A stretch of 64,000 nt of DNA, taken from positions 62,001-126,000 of the forward strand of contig NZ_LBNQ01000009.1 of NCBI RefSeq assembly GCF_001005215.1. Reading direction: 5' to 3'. Source of the stretch: Lampropedia cohaerens (GTDB lineage: Bacteria; Pseudomonadota; Gammaproteobacteria; Burkholderiales; Burkholderiaceae_C). Position numbers and translations under genes: made by a program. Shown here piece by piece: positions 16,727 to 29,653 of this stretch. The notes beneath the pieces were generated by a model, which searched no databases, was not told where the DNA came from, and worked only from the letters and a program-made list of their open reading frames with translations. How positions within the stretch are numbered: the stretch's first letter is position 1; each line of letters begins with the position of its first letter.

Positions 16727-17707
16727 TCAATGCCCGGACTTGTCCTTGCTCAGCAAGCTGGCGACGGTGGCAATCACCATCGAGGTGACGATTACCACCA
16801 GCGATGCCCAGGTCGAGATGTGCGGCGCCCAGGTGATGGGCTCGCCACCGTTGATGAATGGCAGCTCGTTCTGGTACATCGCGTGGAAGACCAGCTTCAC
16901 GCCGATGAATGCGAGGATGAAGGCAATGCCGTAGTGCAGGTACTTCAGGCGATCAAGCAGACCACCCAGCAGGAAGTACAGCTGGCGCAGCCCCATCAGC
17001 GCGAAGATGTTGGCGGTAAAGACGATGAAGGGGCTCTGGGTGATGCCGAAGATGGCCGGAATCGAGTCGATGGCAAAGAGCAGGTCGGTAAAGCCGATGG
17101 CAATGAAGACCATCAGCATGGGCGTCCACATCTTGCGACCATTGAACACCGTGCGGATCTTGGCGCCGTCGTAGTCCGGCGAGATCTCCATGTGCTTGCG
17201 CGCAAGGCGCACGATGGCGGGCTCCTGTACACCCTCGAATTCGTCACCGCCCGGAAAGGCCTGCTTGTAGGCGGTGTAGACCAGAAAGGCGCCGAAGAGG
17301 TAGAAGATCCAGCTGAAGTGCTGAATCAGCGCTGCGCCAAGCAGGATGAAGATGCCGCGCAGCACCAGCGCCAGAATGATGCCGATCATCAGCACCTCCT
17401 GCTGGTACTGGCGGGGCACACGGAACTGGCTGAGCAGCAGCACAAAAACGAACAAGTTGTCGATCGACAGCGAATATTCGGTCAGCCAGCCTGCGACGAA
17501 CTGGCCCGCATACTCCTTGCCGGCAAAGTACCACATCAGGCCGGCGAAGATCAGCGCCAGCGAGACGTAGAACACGACCCACAGCGTCGCTTCGCGCATG
17601 GAAGGGATGTGGGGGCGCTTGATGATCAGCAGCAGGTCTGCGATCAGGATGAGGGTCAGCACAATCATTGAGCCGACCTCGAATTGCCAGGGCAGGGCGA
17701 GTTCCAT
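16727..17707 (-). CDS. TerC/Alx-family membrane protein (probable manganese exporter)
   Basis: A 326-residue integral membrane protein with about nine hydrophobic helices and the two acidic TerC signatures, EYSLSIDNLFVF near residue 78 and FTDLLFAIDSIPAIFG near residue 205. Alx-type members are linked to Mn2+ export and pH stress. The strongest support for manganese is the yybP-ykoY riboswitch directly upstream. The start ATG 17707 has GAAGGT 6 nt upstream, and that sequence is part of the riboswitch's alternative pairing. Confidence 0.9.
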   Translation of the reverse strand: MELALPWQFEVGSMIVLTLILIADLLLIIKRPHIPSMREATLWVVFYVSLALIFAGLMWYFAGKEYAGQFVAGWLTEYSLSIDNLFVFVLLLSQFRVPRQYQQEVLMIGIILALVLRGIFILLGAALIQHFSWIFYLFGAFLVYTAYKQAFPGGDEFEGVQEPAIVRLARKHMEISPDYDGAKIRTVFNGRKMWTPMLMVFIAIGFTDLLFAIDSIPAIFGITQSPFIVFTANIFALMGLRQLYFLLGGLLDRLKYLHYGIAFILAFIGVKLVFHAMYQNELPFINGGEPITWAPHISTWASLVVIVTSMVIATVASLLSKDKSGH

Positions 17708-17713
17708 GGAACA

Positions 17714-17885
17714 CCTTCGAGAGTTTCTGGTTAAAACGACTCGAAAGTCTCTCCCCCATTGGCTGGCTGCCGATGGCGCAGCATCCGGAGCGATGGCACG
17801 CCCGTGATGACGAATGCTGCAACAGGTGCGCAGCTGGCCGTCAGGCGGCCAGATCCGAACACCGTCAGGGATACTCCCCTTCGAT
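17714..17885 (-). promoter_or_regulatory. yybP-ykoY manganese riboswitch with an SD-sequestering switch
   Basis: On the minus strand the hallmark GAAGGGGAGTA (about 17872-17882) opens the aptamer, and GAGAGACTTTCGAG near 17738-17752 closes it. P1 forms between TCGAAGG (17878-17884) and CTTTCGA (17741-17747). The same 3' strand, CTTTCGAG (17740-17747), can instead pair with CTCGAAGG (17714-17721), which contains the terC ribosome binding site. The two pairings exclude each other, so ligand-stabilised P1 would free the site and turn translation on. The riboswitch class is known to bind Mn2+. Confidence 0.85.
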
Positions 17886-17890
17886 TTCTC

Positions 17891-18053
17891 GGGAAGGTCT
17901 GCAAAACCGATGTCGCGGCACGGCTGCGTTCAGGCGGTGCATCGCTTGGCTGGCTTTTGACGGCAACAGGGGTGCTATTGCCGTCAAAAGGCGCCGTGCG
18001 CTGCATCCGCCCCAACGCTTCGCGCTTTCGGACGGGGCGTTGCAGACCTTCCC
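17891..18053. repeat. Large imperfect inverted repeat upstream of the terC riboswitch
   Basis: The outer arms GGGAAGGTCTGCAA (17891-17904) and TTGCAGACCTTCCC (18040-18053) match perfectly over 14 bp. The inner arms TTTTGACGGCAA (17955-17966) and TTGCCGTCAAAA (17978-17989) match over 12 bp around an 11-bp centre. The sequence between is complementary at roughly 70%. This 163-bp unit looks like a non-coding palindromic element or a long leader hairpin of the terC transcript. No gene is visible in 17708-18177. Confidence 0.7.
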
Positions 18054-18177
18054 TCGCGAACCGGATTAGAACACACTGGCTGCCCACCGGCACTTTGCCG
18101 GTTGACATGGCGAGGCCTGTGCGCGGTGCTTTCAGACCGGCCTGCGGTGGCCCCGCTCAGCCGCGCTGGATGCGCAT

Positions 18178-20245
<2,068 letters not shown>

Positions 20246-20401
20246 GGATGCGCGTGTAAATCAGGTTCTGGAAGTGGACCAGGGATTATGGGCAGGTTCT
20301 CATGCGCAATGCGAGTAGGGTGGCAAGTCGGGCGGCAGCACGTCGAGATGGAAATCGGTAAAGTCGGGTGTGTTGGCCTGAACCGTTTTTTAAGGATTGC
20401 T

Positions 20402-21844
20402 ATGACTCAGAACTACCCGGATACCCGTCTGTTGATTGCCAATGAATGGCGTGATGCGGCCGACGGTCGCAGCGATGACGTGTTCAACCCGGCAACCGGC
20501 GCGGTCATCGGCAAGGTGGCCCACGCCAGCAAGCAGGACCTTGATCTGGCATTGCAGGCCGCCCAGCAGGGCTTTGAGGTGTGGCGCGCCACATCGGTGG
20601 TCGAGCGCCAGAAGATCATGCGCAAGGCCGCCGCCTTGCTGCGCGAGCGCGCCGAGGACATTGCCCGCCTGATGACGCTGGAGCAGGGCAAGCCGCTGGC
20701 TGAGTCGCGCGTGGAGGCGCAGGCCTGCGCCAACATGCTGGAGTGGTTTGCCGACGAGGGCCGCCGCGTCTATGGCCGCATCGTGCCTGGAGCGAATCCG
20801 GCCAGCCACCAGATGGTGCTCAAGCAGCCGATCGGCCCCGTGGCCGCTTTCACGCCGTGGAACTTCCCGCTCAACCAGGTCACCCGCAAGATCGGCCCGG
20901 CGCTGGCCACCGGCTGTTCGTTCCTGTGCAAGGCGCCGGAGGAAACGCCCGCCTCGCCGGCAGCCTTCCTGCAGTGCTTTGTCGATGCAGGCGTGCCGGC
21001 CGGCGTGGTCGGGCTTGTCTATGGCGATCCGGCGGAGATTTCCGATTACCTGATTGCCTCGCCCATCACGCGGCTGGTGACCTTCACCGGCTCCACCGCC
21101 GTTGGCAAGCAGCTGGCCGCCAAGGCGGGTGCGCACATGAAGAAGGTCGTCATGGAACTGGGCGGCCATGCGCCGGTGCTGGTGCTGGAGGACGCCGATG
21201 TCGAGGTGGCGGTCAAGTCCGTGGCGGCGGCCAAGTACCGCAATGCCGGCCAGGTCTGCATCGCGCCCACGCGCTACCTGGTGCATGCCTCGGTGGCCGA
21301 TGCGTTCCGTGAGGCGTATGTGGCCCATTCCCGGCAGATCAAGGTAGGCGATGGCCTGGCCGATGGCACGCAGATGGGGCCGCTGGCCAATCCGCGCCGC
21401 GTTGCCGCCATGCAGCAGATCGTCGAGGATGCCAAGACCCATGGCGGCGAGATCGCCGTCGGCGGCGAGCGCCTGAGCGACAAGGGCAACTTCTTTGCGC
21501 CCACGCTGGTGGTCAACCCCGCGCTGGATTCGAAGCTGTTCAATGAGGAGCCGTTCGGCCCCATCGCCGGCCTGCGCACCTTCACCGACCTGGATGAGGC
21601 CATTGCCGAGGCCAACCGCCTCAGCTACGGCCTGGCCGCCTATGCCTTTACCCGCTCGTTCAAGAACGTGCAGACGCTGGCCGAGCAGGTGCAGGCGGGC
21701 ATGCTGTGGATCAACCAGCCGGCCACCCCTTCGGGCGAGCTGCCGTTTGGCGGCGTCAAGGACTCTGGCCTTGGCACCGAAGGCGGACATGAGGCGCTGG
21801 AGGAACACCTCATCAGCAAGGCCGTGGCCGTGACCGGCATTTGA
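20402..21844 (+). CDS. NAD(P)-dependent semialdehyde dehydrogenase (succinate-semialdehyde type)
   Basis: A 480-residue aldehyde dehydrogenase. The catalytic Cys is in GQVCIAPTR near residue 284 and the general-base Glu in MELGGHAP near residue 250. The Rossmann loop is FTGSTAVGK, and the substrate-anchoring N-terminal motif is [11 protein letters not shown]. It is closest by eye to the succinate-semialdehyde dehydrogenase group; 2-ketoglutarate-semialdehyde dehydrogenase is an alternative. The start ATG 20402 follows TAAGGA. No transaminase gene adjoins it, so the pathway cannot be fixed. Confidence 0.85.
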   Translation: MTQNYPDTRLLIANEWRDAADGRSDDVFNPATGAVIGKVAHASKQDLDLALQAAQQGFEVWRATSVVERQKIMRKAAALLRERAEDIARLMTLEQGKPLAESRVEAQACANMLEWFADEGRRVYGRIVPGANPASHQMVLKQPIGPVAAFTPWNFPLNQVTRKIGPALATGCSFLCKAPEETPASPAAFLQCFVDAGVPAGVVGLVYGDPAEISDYLIASPITRLVTFTGSTAVGKQLAAKAGAHMKKVVMELGGHAPVLVLEDADVEVAVKSVAAAKYRNAGQVCIAPTRYLVHASVADAFREAYVAHSRQIKVGDGLADGTQMGPLANPRRVAAMQQIVEDAKTHGGEIAVGGERLSDKGNFFAPTLVVNPALDSKLFNEEPFGPIAGLRTFTDLDEAIAEANRLSYGLAAYAFTRSFKNVQTLAEQVQAGMLWINQPATPSGELPFGGVKDSGLGTEGGHEALEEHLISKAVAVTGI

Positions 21845-21896
21845 GTGGGCGCGCCGATGCGCGGGTAGCCGCGTGCATCGGCGACAATAGGACTTT

Positions 21897-21914
21897 GGCC
21901 AGCGCAAGCTGGCC
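21897..21914 (+). terminator. GC hairpin between the dehydrogenase gene and serS
   Basis: GGCCAGC (21897-21903), loop GCAA, GCTGGCC (21908-21914), followed only by GTTTCC. It is a stable tetraloop hairpin with a weak T tract; it may be a terminator or part of the serS leader. Confidence 0.35.
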
Positions 21915-21933
21915 GTTTCCATTGGCCGACTAG

Positions 21934-23259
<1,326 letters not shown>

Positions 23260-23281
23260 GGGGTGCCGCGCGTCTGCACGG

Positions 23282-23308
23282 TGCATGAAAAGATCATGAA
23301 CAGACGCT
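23282..23308. repeat. Degenerate terminal repeat of the 28671-28939 element family
   Basis: TGCATGAAAAGATCATGAAC followed by AGACGCT resembles the right terminal repeat at 28913-28939, with differences only near the outer end and at two internal sites. It lies between the convergent serS and dnaE2 stops. GCGTCTG upstream (23270 region) and CAGACGC (23301-23307) could also form a hairpin with a 24-nt loop. Confidence 0.5.
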
Positions 23309-26300
23309 AATGAAAGTCCCGCGAGTGGGTGCGCAGGCTGCCGAGCATGGCGGTCCAGTCGTGCAGCCGGCGGGCAATGAGATGCGCCACGCCATCGACC
23401 CGCTCCCAGCGCCCGTCAATGGCAAGCAGCCGCGCGTTGTGCAGCTGGCGGCGCTGCCGCTCGGCCAGGGCACGCCAGACGACGACATTGATGCAGCCAT
23501 GCTCGTCCTCCAGCGTCAGAAAGGTCACGCCGCTGGCGGTGCCGGGGCGCTGGCGCACGGTGACCAGTCCGGCGGCACGCACCAGGCTGCCGTGGCGGCA
23601 CTGCAGCAGCTGCGCTGATGCCAGGCAACGCCTGGCCTGCAGCTGCGCGCGCAGCAGGGCTATCGGGTGGGCGCCCAGGGTCAGGCCCAGCGTGCGGTAG
23701 TCGGCCATGGCTTCGGCGGCCGCATCGGGCGCAGGCAGGCCTGCCGCTGCTTCATCCGGGCCATCTGGCAGCAGGGGGCGCACCGGCTCGACGCCAGCTA
23801 CTTCCCAGCGCGCGCGGTTGCGGTGGCCAGCCAGCGTGGCCAGCGCACCAGCTTCGGCCAGGCAGGTGGCCTCGCGCGCATCGAGTGCTGCGCGATGACA
23901 CAGTTGTGCGACGCTGGCAAACGGCCCATCGCGCAGACGGCTCTGCACGATGCGCGCGGCCGCCGTCTCGGACAAGCCCTTGATCTGACGCAAGCCCAGA
24001 CGGATGGCTGGCTGGTCGCGTGCCTGGCGCAGCGAGGCGGGGTGCGCCGGGCCCTGCGGGGCCAGGCCGTGCAGAGCGGAGAGGGGCAGCTGCGCAGGCC
24101 CATCGACCGGCAGGGCGTGCGGCTCCAGCGTGCAATCCCAGTGGCTGTGCTGTACGTCCACGCCGCGCACGGCCACGCCATGGCGCTGCGCGTCCTGGAT
24201 CAGGGCGCTGGGGGAGTAAAAGCCCATGGGCTGGGCATTGAGCAGGGCGCAGGTGAAGGCGGCAGGCTCGTGGCATTTGAGCCAGCTGCTGACGTAGCTG
24301 AGCAGCGCAAACGAATAGGCGTGGCTTTCCGGAAAGCCATAGCTGGCAAAGCCCTTGAGCTGTTCGAAGATTTGCTCGGCAAAGGCGGCGTCATAGCCTC
24401 TGGCCTGCATGCCACCGATGATGCGCTGGCGGTGTACCTCCATGTCGCCATGGCGGCGCCAGGCCGCCATCGAGCGGCGCAGCTGGTCGGCCTCGCCGGG
24501 GCTGTAGCCGGCGGCAACGATGGCCAGCTGCATCACCTGCTCCTGAAACAGTGGCACGCCCAGCGTACGGGCGAAAACCGGTTGCAGGTCAGGCGGGTGG
24601 TAGGGCGTCGGTTCCAGGCCCTGGCGGCGGCGCAGGTAGGGGTGCACCATCTTGCCCTGGATGGGCCCGGGCCGCACGATGGCTACCTGCACGACCAGGT
24701 CGTAGAAGGTGGCCGGCTTCAGGCGCGGCAGCATGGACATCTGCGCGCGCGACTCGATCTGGAAGGTGCCGATGGTGTCGGCCTGCTGGATCATGGCGTA
24801 GGTGGCGGGATCCTCCTGCGGGATGTCGGCCATGCTCCAGCGCGTGCCGCGCAAGGCCTGCAGCAGGTCAAACGCTTTGCGGATGGCGCTGAGCATGCCC
24901 AGCGCCAGGCAGTCCACCTTGAGCATGCCCAGCGCGTCCAGATCGTCCTTGTTCCATTGGATGATGGTGCGCTCGGGCATGGCGGCGTTCTCGATGGGCA
25001 CCAGCTGCGACAGCGGTGCGTCGGAGATGACGAAGCCGCCCACATGCTGCGACAGGTGGCGCGGGTGGTCGATCAGCTCGGCGGTGAGGTAGGAAAAGCG
25101 CCGCATCACAGGCGAATCGGGATCGAAACCGGCTTCGCGCAGGCGCTCAGGGGAGGGCGCGGCCGAGCCCCAGCGCTCGGCACAGGCGCTCAGCGCGTTG
25201 ACCTGGTCCATGGCAAAGCCCAGCACGCGCGCCACATCGCGTGCGGCGCTGCGGCCGCGCCAGCAGATGACATTGGCGGTCAGGGCTGCACGCTGGCGGC
25301 CGTATTTGGCGTAGATGTACTGGAACACCTGCTCGCGCCGCTCGTGCTCGAAATCCACATCGATGTCGGGCGGCTCGCCACGCTCCCTGCTGATGAAACG
25401 CTCCATCAGCAGGCGGGTCTTGTGCGGATCGACCTCGGTGATGCCCAGCGCAAAACAGACGGCGGAGTTGGCCGCTGAGCCGCGCCCTTGGCACAGAATG
25501 CCCTGGCCGCGTGCAAACCGCACGATGTCGTGGACGGTAAGAAAGTAGGCCTCGTAGCGCAGTTCGGCAATCAGCCGCAGCTCCCGGGCAATCTGCCGAC
25601 GCACGGCGGTGCTGGCGCCCTGTGGCCAGCGCCAGCGCATGCCGCGCAGGGTCAGCGTGCGCAGCCAGCTGGTGGCGCTGTGGCCGGGCGGTGTCAGCTC
25701 GTGGGGGTAGCGGTAGCGCAGGCTATCGAGCCTGAAAGTGCACAGGCTGGCAATGCGCACTGTCTCGGCCAGCAGGGCGGCAGGATAGAGTGCTGCCAGG
25801 GCCTCGCGTCGGCGCAGGTGGCGCTCGCCGTTGCGAAACAGGTGCGCGCCGGCTTCGGCCACTGGCAGGTTGTGGCGCAGGGCAGTCAAGGTATCCTGCA
25901 GGGCGCGGCGGCGACGCAGGTCCATGTGTACGTCGCCGGCGGCCACCGGAGGCAGCCCCGTTTGCGCGGCCAGCTGCAGCAGGCGGGCAAGCCTGGCGGC
26001 GTCATCGCCGTCGCGGTGCAGCTCGATGGCCAGCCAAGCCTGGGAAAAAGTCTGGCGGACCCAGTGGCCGGGCTCGGCATCCGGGATGCCAGCCTGTTGT
26101 TCCGGGGGAATCCACAATGCCAGCAGACCTGGAAGAGGGCGCGCAAAGTCGTCGCGGCGGATCCGGTACCGCCCCTTCTCACCGCGCAGGCGTGCCTGCG
26201 TGATCAGCGCACACAGGGTGGTGTAGCCGTCGAGGTCCTGCACCAGCAGCACCAGCTTTGGGCCGTCTTCCAGCGTGAACTCGCTGCCGATGATCAGTGG

Positions 26301-26543
26301 CACGCCCGTTTTCTGTGCGGCTTCGAACGCACGCACGATGCCGGCCAGCGAGCATTCATCGGTGATGGCCAGGGCGGCATAACCACAGGCTTTGGCGCGC
26401 GCAAACAGCTGTGCGGCACTGGAGGCTCCGCGCAGAAAGCTGAAGTCCGACAGACAGTGCAATTCGGCATAGGGGCAGGCCCCGGCGTCGTTGGCGGCGG
26501 GCAGGTCCGTTGGCCTCAGAACAGGTTCTCCGGGGTGTGTCAT
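23307..26543 (-). CDS. dnaE2: Error-prone DNA polymerase DnaE2 (ImuC)
   Basis: A 1078-residue C-family polymerase for SOS mutagenesis. The PHP domain opens at [16 protein letters not shown] near residue 25. The catalytic palm has [13 protein letters not shown] near residue 400, and the helix-hairpin-helix and OB-fold regions follow. The short form without the tau-binding tail of DnaE1 and the terminus SRDFH are typical of DnaE2. Its ATG overlaps the imuB stop by 4 bp, so the start is taken at 26543, not at the longer frame. It is the last gene of the lexA-imuA-imuB-dnaE2 cassette. Confidence 0.96.
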   Translation of the reverse strand: MTHPGEPVLRPTDLPAANDAGACPYAELHCLSDFSFLRGASSAAQLFARAKACGYAALAITDECSLAGIVRAFEAAQKTGVPLIIGSEFTLEDGPKLVLLVQDLDGYTTLCALITQARLRGEKGRYRIRRDDFARPLPGLLALWIPPEQQAGIPDAEPGHWVRQTFSQAWLAIELHRDGDDAARLARLLQLAAQTGLPPVAAGDVHMDLRRRRALQDTLTALRHNLPVAEAGAHLFRNGERHLRRREALAALYPAALLAETVRIASLCTFRLDSLRYRYPHELTPPGHSATSWLRTLTLRGMRWRWPQGASTAVRRQIARELRLIAELRYEAYFLTVHDIVRFARGQGILCQGRGSAANSAVCFALGITEVDPHKTRLLMERFISRERGEPPDIDVDFEHERREQVFQYIYAKYGRQRAALTANVICWRGRSAARDVARVLGFAMDQVNALSACAERWGSAAPSPERLREAGFDPDSPVMRRFSYLTAELIDHPRHLSQHVGGFVISDAPLSQLVPIENAAMPERTIIQWNKDDLDALGMLKVDCLALGMLSAIRKAFDLLQALRGTRWSMADIPQEDPATYAMIQQADTIGTFQIESRAQMSMLPRLKPATFYDLVVQVAIVRPGPIQGKMVHPYLRRRQGLEPTPYHPPDLQPVFARTLGVPLFQEQVMQLAIVAAGYSPGEADQLRRSMAAWRRHGDMEVHRQRIIGGMQARGYDAAFAEQIFEQLKGFASYGFPESHAYSFALLSYVSSWLKCHEPAAFTCALLNAQPMGFYSPSALIQDAQRHGVAVRGVDVQHSHWDCTLEPHALPVDGPAQLPLSALHGLAPQGPAHPASLRQARDQPAIRLGLRQIKGLSETAAARIVQSRLRDGPFASVAQLCHRAALDAREATCLAEAGALATLAGHRNRARWEVAGVEPVRPLLPDGPDEAAAGLPAPDAAAEAMADYRTLGLTLGAHPIALLRAQLQARRCLASAQLLQCRHGSLVRAAGLVTVRQRPGTASGVTFLTLEDEHGCINVVVWRALAERQRRQLHNARLLAIDGRWERVDGVAHLIARRLHDWTAMLGSLRTHSRDFH

Positions 26544-28003
26544 GCAAACCAGCCATGCAGCATCCATGGCCCCTGTTGCCCTGCGGGCACAAAGGCCCAG
26601 GCGCGCTGGCCGCGTGCGGTCTCCAGCACATAGTAGTCGCGCCGGGCGTCACCGCCATCCCACCAGCCGGTTTCCAGCCGTTCTGGCCCTTGCAGGATGC
26701 GCCGCGGTGGCTGCTCCAGGGCAATGGGCTCGGGCAGCAGCCAGGTGGGCCGCGCACCCGCTGGCAGCGTGCTTGCCATGCTGTCCGGGGTTTCGACCTG
26801 GCTTCGTTGCCAGGCGTATTCAGGGCGCGGATCGGTGGTCTCCTGCAGTGTGTAGAGACTGTCCTCCCCCAGTCTGGCGCGCAGGCGTTCACGCAATTGC
26901 TCCCAGGAGCTGGCGCTGCCAGGGCGCTGCGCGAACAGATCCAGACTGGCGGGCGCCAGCGGCGGTAGATCGCGGGCCTGCAGGTGCAGCGCCGTCACTG
27001 CGGCGGGCAGGGTCGTGCGCTCAAGCCGTGCACGTGCGATCTCGAACAGCGCATCAGCATGGCGCTCGGGGCTGAGCAGCCCAATCGTAATGCGGGTGGC
27101 GGGGCGGTCGGCATGTTCGAGCTGCACCACAAAACGCTGCACGCCTTCACAGCGACTGTGCAGAAAGGCGGCCAGATCGGCCACCATGCGGCGCAGTACG
27201 AACAGCAATGGCTGGTGGCTGTCCACATGAAACGTCAGCTCTATGCGCTGCGCAAACGCGGCGGGCGGTTCATGGCATATCAGCGGCTGCGGAACCAGCC
27301 CGCGCAGCCGGTCGAGGTGGTCCAGCAGGGGTTGACCAAAGCGCCGGCGCAAGCCGGCACGCGGCATGGCAAAGACCTGCCCCAGTGTGTGCAGGCCCAT
27401 GGCATGCAGACTTTGCCCGGCGTCATCCGGCAAGGCGGCGCGGCGCACCGGGATCTGGGCCAGTGCCGCCAGCATGGTCGGCTGCTGCCAGAAAGCCAGG
27501 CCGTCGCGCAGTTGCGCAAATACCCAGGCGGCACAGGGATTGGGGGCCAGCGCAATGCGGTGGGTGAATTGCAGCGCCTGCAACTGACTGCGCCAATGCG
27601 CCTGCAGGGCCTGCCAGCCCTTCATCAGCTTCAGGCTGCTGGCCACTTCCAGCACCAGCGCATTCGGCCACTGGATACTGACCTGGCTACTGTAGCGGCA
27701 GGCCCAGGCGGCCAGCAGGCGCTGCCAGCGCAGGCTTTCCTCCGGCACGTGTGCAACCAGGGTGCAATCGGGTGCAATCGCCAGCGCCTGCACCAGTCGC
27801 TGGCCGGCGCGTAGGCCTGCGGCAAGGGCCGCCTGGTTGACGGCCAGCAGGACCCGCTGGCGGGCCGACCCGCCGACCAGTGCCAGTGGTGCGTGGCGCT
27901 GTGGGTGGTGGCGCAGCACGCCATCCAGTGCGAGCTGGGGCAGGGCGATGCAGGCCCACGCGGCTGACTTGGCACTCGCGGCATCGCGGCAAGGAGTTGA
28001 CAT
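26540..28003 (-). CDS. imuB: ImuB, non-catalytic Y-family polymerase homologue
   Basis: A 487-residue Y-family-like protein. The N-terminal strand reads [17 protein letters not shown], where active enzymes have the catalytic acidic DMDAFF-type motif, so it is expected to be inactive, as known for ImuB elsewhere. ASLDLF in the C-terminal third is a candidate beta-clamp-binding motif. It acts as an adaptor for DnaE2. The start is ATG 28003 or GTG 28015, 13 or 1 nt after the imuA stop; the N-terminal homology begins a few residues after either. Confidence 0.92.
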   Translation of the reverse strand: MSTPCRDAASAKSAAWACIALPQLALDGVLRHHPQRHAPLALVGGSARQRVLLAVNQAALAAGLRAGQRLVQALAIAPDCTLVAHVPEESLRWQRLLAAWACRYSSQVSIQWPNALVLEVASSLKLMKGWQALQAHWRSQLQALQFTHRIALAPNPCAAWVFAQLRDGLAFWQQPTMLAALAQIPVRRAALPDDAGQSLHAMGLHTLGQVFAMPRAGLRRRFGQPLLDHLDRLRGLVPQPLICHEPPAAFAQRIELTFHVDSHQPLLFVLRRMVADLAAFLHSRCEGVQRFVVQLEHADRPATRITIGLLSPERHADALFEIARARLERTTLPAAVTALHLQARDLPPLAPASLDLFAQRPGSASSWEQLRERLRARLGEDSLYTLQETTDPRPEYAWQRSQVETPDSMASTLPAGARPTWLLPEPIALEQPPRRILQGPERLETGWWDGGDARRDYYVLETARGQRAWAFVPAGQQGPWMLHGWFA

Positions 28004-28016
28004 GGGTATGGCCACC

Positions 28017-28637
28017 TCACTGCAGCGCAAAACGCACGTCAGGAGCGACGCTACCGCGGCATTTGCGGATCTCGATCTGGCGTGTGGCCGTGATGGCCAG
28101 CCGCAGCGCAGCAGGAGACGGTTGCAGCGCGCCAGCGTTGGCATGGCGCAGCACAAAGCCCAGACACTGGCCGGCATCGGCGGCAACCTGCAGGCGCCGC
28201 AGCGCCGCATAGCTGGCTGTGTGGGGCCAGGCCAGCACGGCCGCGCAACAGCCGGCGCGCAGGCATTGCTCCATGGCCCAGAGCGCTTGCTCGGCATCGG
28301 CCTGCAGCACATGCAGGTACTGCAGCTGCACGCCTTGCGCGCGCCATGCCGACGCAAAAGGCACGGCTGGCGGCGCCACCAGCACCACGTGCTGATGGTC
28401 CTGGCTCAGTCGTGCCACAGTGGGCAGCAGCAGGGTCAGCTCCCCGCAGCCGATGGCCGGCAGCAGGATCTCCGTCAACGCGGCAGGCGGCCATCCCCCC
28501 TGCGGCAATGCGGCATCCAGCGCAGGCAGGCCGGTGGGGATACCGCGTTCGGGCGCCGTGGTGACGCCATGGCCCTGCCAGACCTGGCGCGTGTGCAGCA
28601 GGTCCTGCAGTGTGGTGGAGCGAAGCGAGGCGGCCAT
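28017..28637 (-). CDS. imuA: ImuA, translesion synthesis accessory protein
   Basis: A 206-residue RecA/SulA-like protein. The motif GIPTGLPALDAALPQGGWP near residue 32 followed by LTEILLPAIGCGELTLLLP corresponds to a RecA-fold nucleotide-binding region lacking a standard Walker A lysine. It is upstream of and nearly contiguous with imuB. In the usual cassette lexA lies directly upstream; here a 269-bp repeat element separates them, and I see no separate promoter or SOS box for imuA. Confidence 0.9.
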   Translation of the reverse strand: MAASLRSTTLQDLLHTRQVWQGHGVTTAPERGIPTGLPALDAALPQGGWPPAALTEILLPAIGCGELTLLLPTVARLSQDHQHVVLVAPPAVPFASAWRAQGVQLQYLHVLQADAEQALWAMEQCLRAGCCAAVLAWPHTASYAALRRLQVAADAGQCLGFVLRHANAGALQPSPAALRLAITATRQIEIRKCRGSVAPDVRFALQ

Positions 28638-28670
28638 GTCAGCAGCAGTGGTTCGGGTAATGGCTGTCTG

Positions 28671-28939
28671 AGAACCTGTTCACGATCTTTTTATGCACCG
28701 CGTTGGCTCACCAGAGGATGCGATGCAAGGCGCAAACCGCAGTCGGGCTGGTGGCCCGACGAGGATTTGCAACGCCGCAGCGTGCGTCTGGCGAGCCAAC
28801 CCAAAGGGCAGCCAGGCAAAAGCACACCGGGCGGCGTTGCCCGCCTTGCGCAGACACCCAGTCTGGGCTGCGGCAGGCGCCTTGCCCGCCGCACTTTTGC
28901 CTGACTGCGCGATGCATAAAAAGATCGTGAACAGGTTCT
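28671..28939. mobile_element. MITE-like element with 27-bp perfect terminal inverted repeats
   Basis: The left end AGAACCTGTTCACGATCTTT plus TTATGCA (28671-28697) is exactly complementary to the right end 28913-28939, and similarity continues into CCGCG/CGCGA. The 269-bp body has no credible gene. It contains GTCGGGC/GCCCGAC and GGCGG-type hairpins. It fills the lexA-imuA gap. No target-site duplication is visible. Related ends occur at 23282, 57258 and 58122. I call it mobile by structure only; no transposase is present in the window. Confidence 0.75.
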
Positions 28940-28948
28940 AAGGCAGAT

Positions 28949-29605
28949 TCAGTGTCCGTCGCCTGGACGCAGCAGGCCGCAGTACACGCCCTCAATGGCG
29001 AAGTCCTCGTGCGGATCGGGCGCGATCGTTGCGTAGGCCGGGTTGCGCGGCAGCAGGCGCACCGTTTGGCCCCGGTGGTACAGCCGCTTGATCGTGATGC
29101 CTTCGCCCACGCGGGCGATTACGGTCTGGCCGTGTTCGGCCTCCGGAGTGGTCTTGCCGGCAATCAGGTCGCCATCGAGGATGCCGTCATCGATCATCGA
29201 ATCGCCTTGCACGCGCAGCAGAAAGTCCGGCTGGGGCCGAAACAGCCAGCGGTCGACGGCAATCTGCCGCTCGATGCGGGCATCAGCCAGGATTGGCTCT
29301 CCTGCGGCAACACGCCCAACCAGCGGCAGCCAGACGGCATCGTCGTTGGTGGCGGCCACTTGCAGCCGTGGCGCAGTGGCTTCGCCGCCGCCGGAGGGCA
29401 GCACGCGCAGGCTGCGCGCCTTGTGCGCACGGGCGCTGATCAGGCCTTTGTCGGTCAGGGCCTGCAAGTGCTTGGTAACGGCATTGGGGCTGCGCCAGCC
29501 GAATGCGGCCATCAGCTCGTGCGTGCTGGGTGGCACGCCATGGCGCTCAATATGGGTGCGCAGGTAATCGAGGACCTGCTGTTGTCGGGATGTGAGGCTG
29601 CTCAT
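28949..29605 (-). CDS. lexA: LexA-family SOS repressor of the imuAB-dnaE2 cassette
   Basis: A 218-residue repressor-protease. The winged HTH is at residues 1-66, with recognition helix region WRSPNAVTKHLQAL that differs from the usual SPNAAEEHL. The cleavage site is A101-G102 in VAAGEPIL. The catalytic dyad is S136 in GDSM and K173 in ITIKRL, so autocleavage should be intact. The promoter carries a palindrome that does not match the CTGT-N8-ACAG SOS box. The gene begins without a Shine-Dalgarno sequence. It could be a second, cassette-specific LexA (LexA2-like) in the genome. Confidence 0.93.
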   Translation of the reverse strand: MSSLTSRQQQVLDYLRTHIERHGVPPSTHELMAAFGWRSPNAVTKHLQALTDKGLISARAHKARSLRVLPSGGGEATAPRLQVAATNDDAVWLPLVGRVAAGEPILADARIERQIAVDRWLFRPQPDFLLRVQGDSMIDDGILDGDLIAGKTTPEAEHGQTVIARVGEGITIKRLYHRGQTVRLLPRNPAYATIAPDPHEDFAIEGVYCGLLRPGDGH

Positions 29606-29643
29606 GGTGTAAATTATTACACCACCTGTGATGGGCAGGTCAA
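29605..29643 (-). promoter_or_regulatory. lexA promoter with an overlapping palindromic operator
   Basis: On the minus strand: -35 TTGACC (29638-29643), 16-bp spacer, -10 TGTAAT (29616-29621). The palindrome TGGTGTAA-TAAT-TTACACCA (29605-29624) covers the -10, the expected transcription start and the A of the lexA ATG (29605). Transcription would begin within a few nucleotides of the start codon, giving a leaderless or nearly leaderless message. The operator position implies autorepression. Confidence 0.7.
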
Positions 29644-29653
29644 GTTCTATGGA

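Noticed and set aside
28638-28670. SOS box for imuA from CTGT motifs around 28664-28680
   Set aside because: The CTGT copies are direct, not inverted, and no ACAG partner lies 8 bp away.
28660-28950. Target-site duplication of the 28671-28939 element
   Set aside because: The flanks (GTCTG and AAGGC sides) share no direct repeat.
28693-28995. Open frames inside the 28671-28939 element as a small gene
   Set aside because: Frames are open on both strands because of GC content; none has a ribosome binding site or recognisable sequence.
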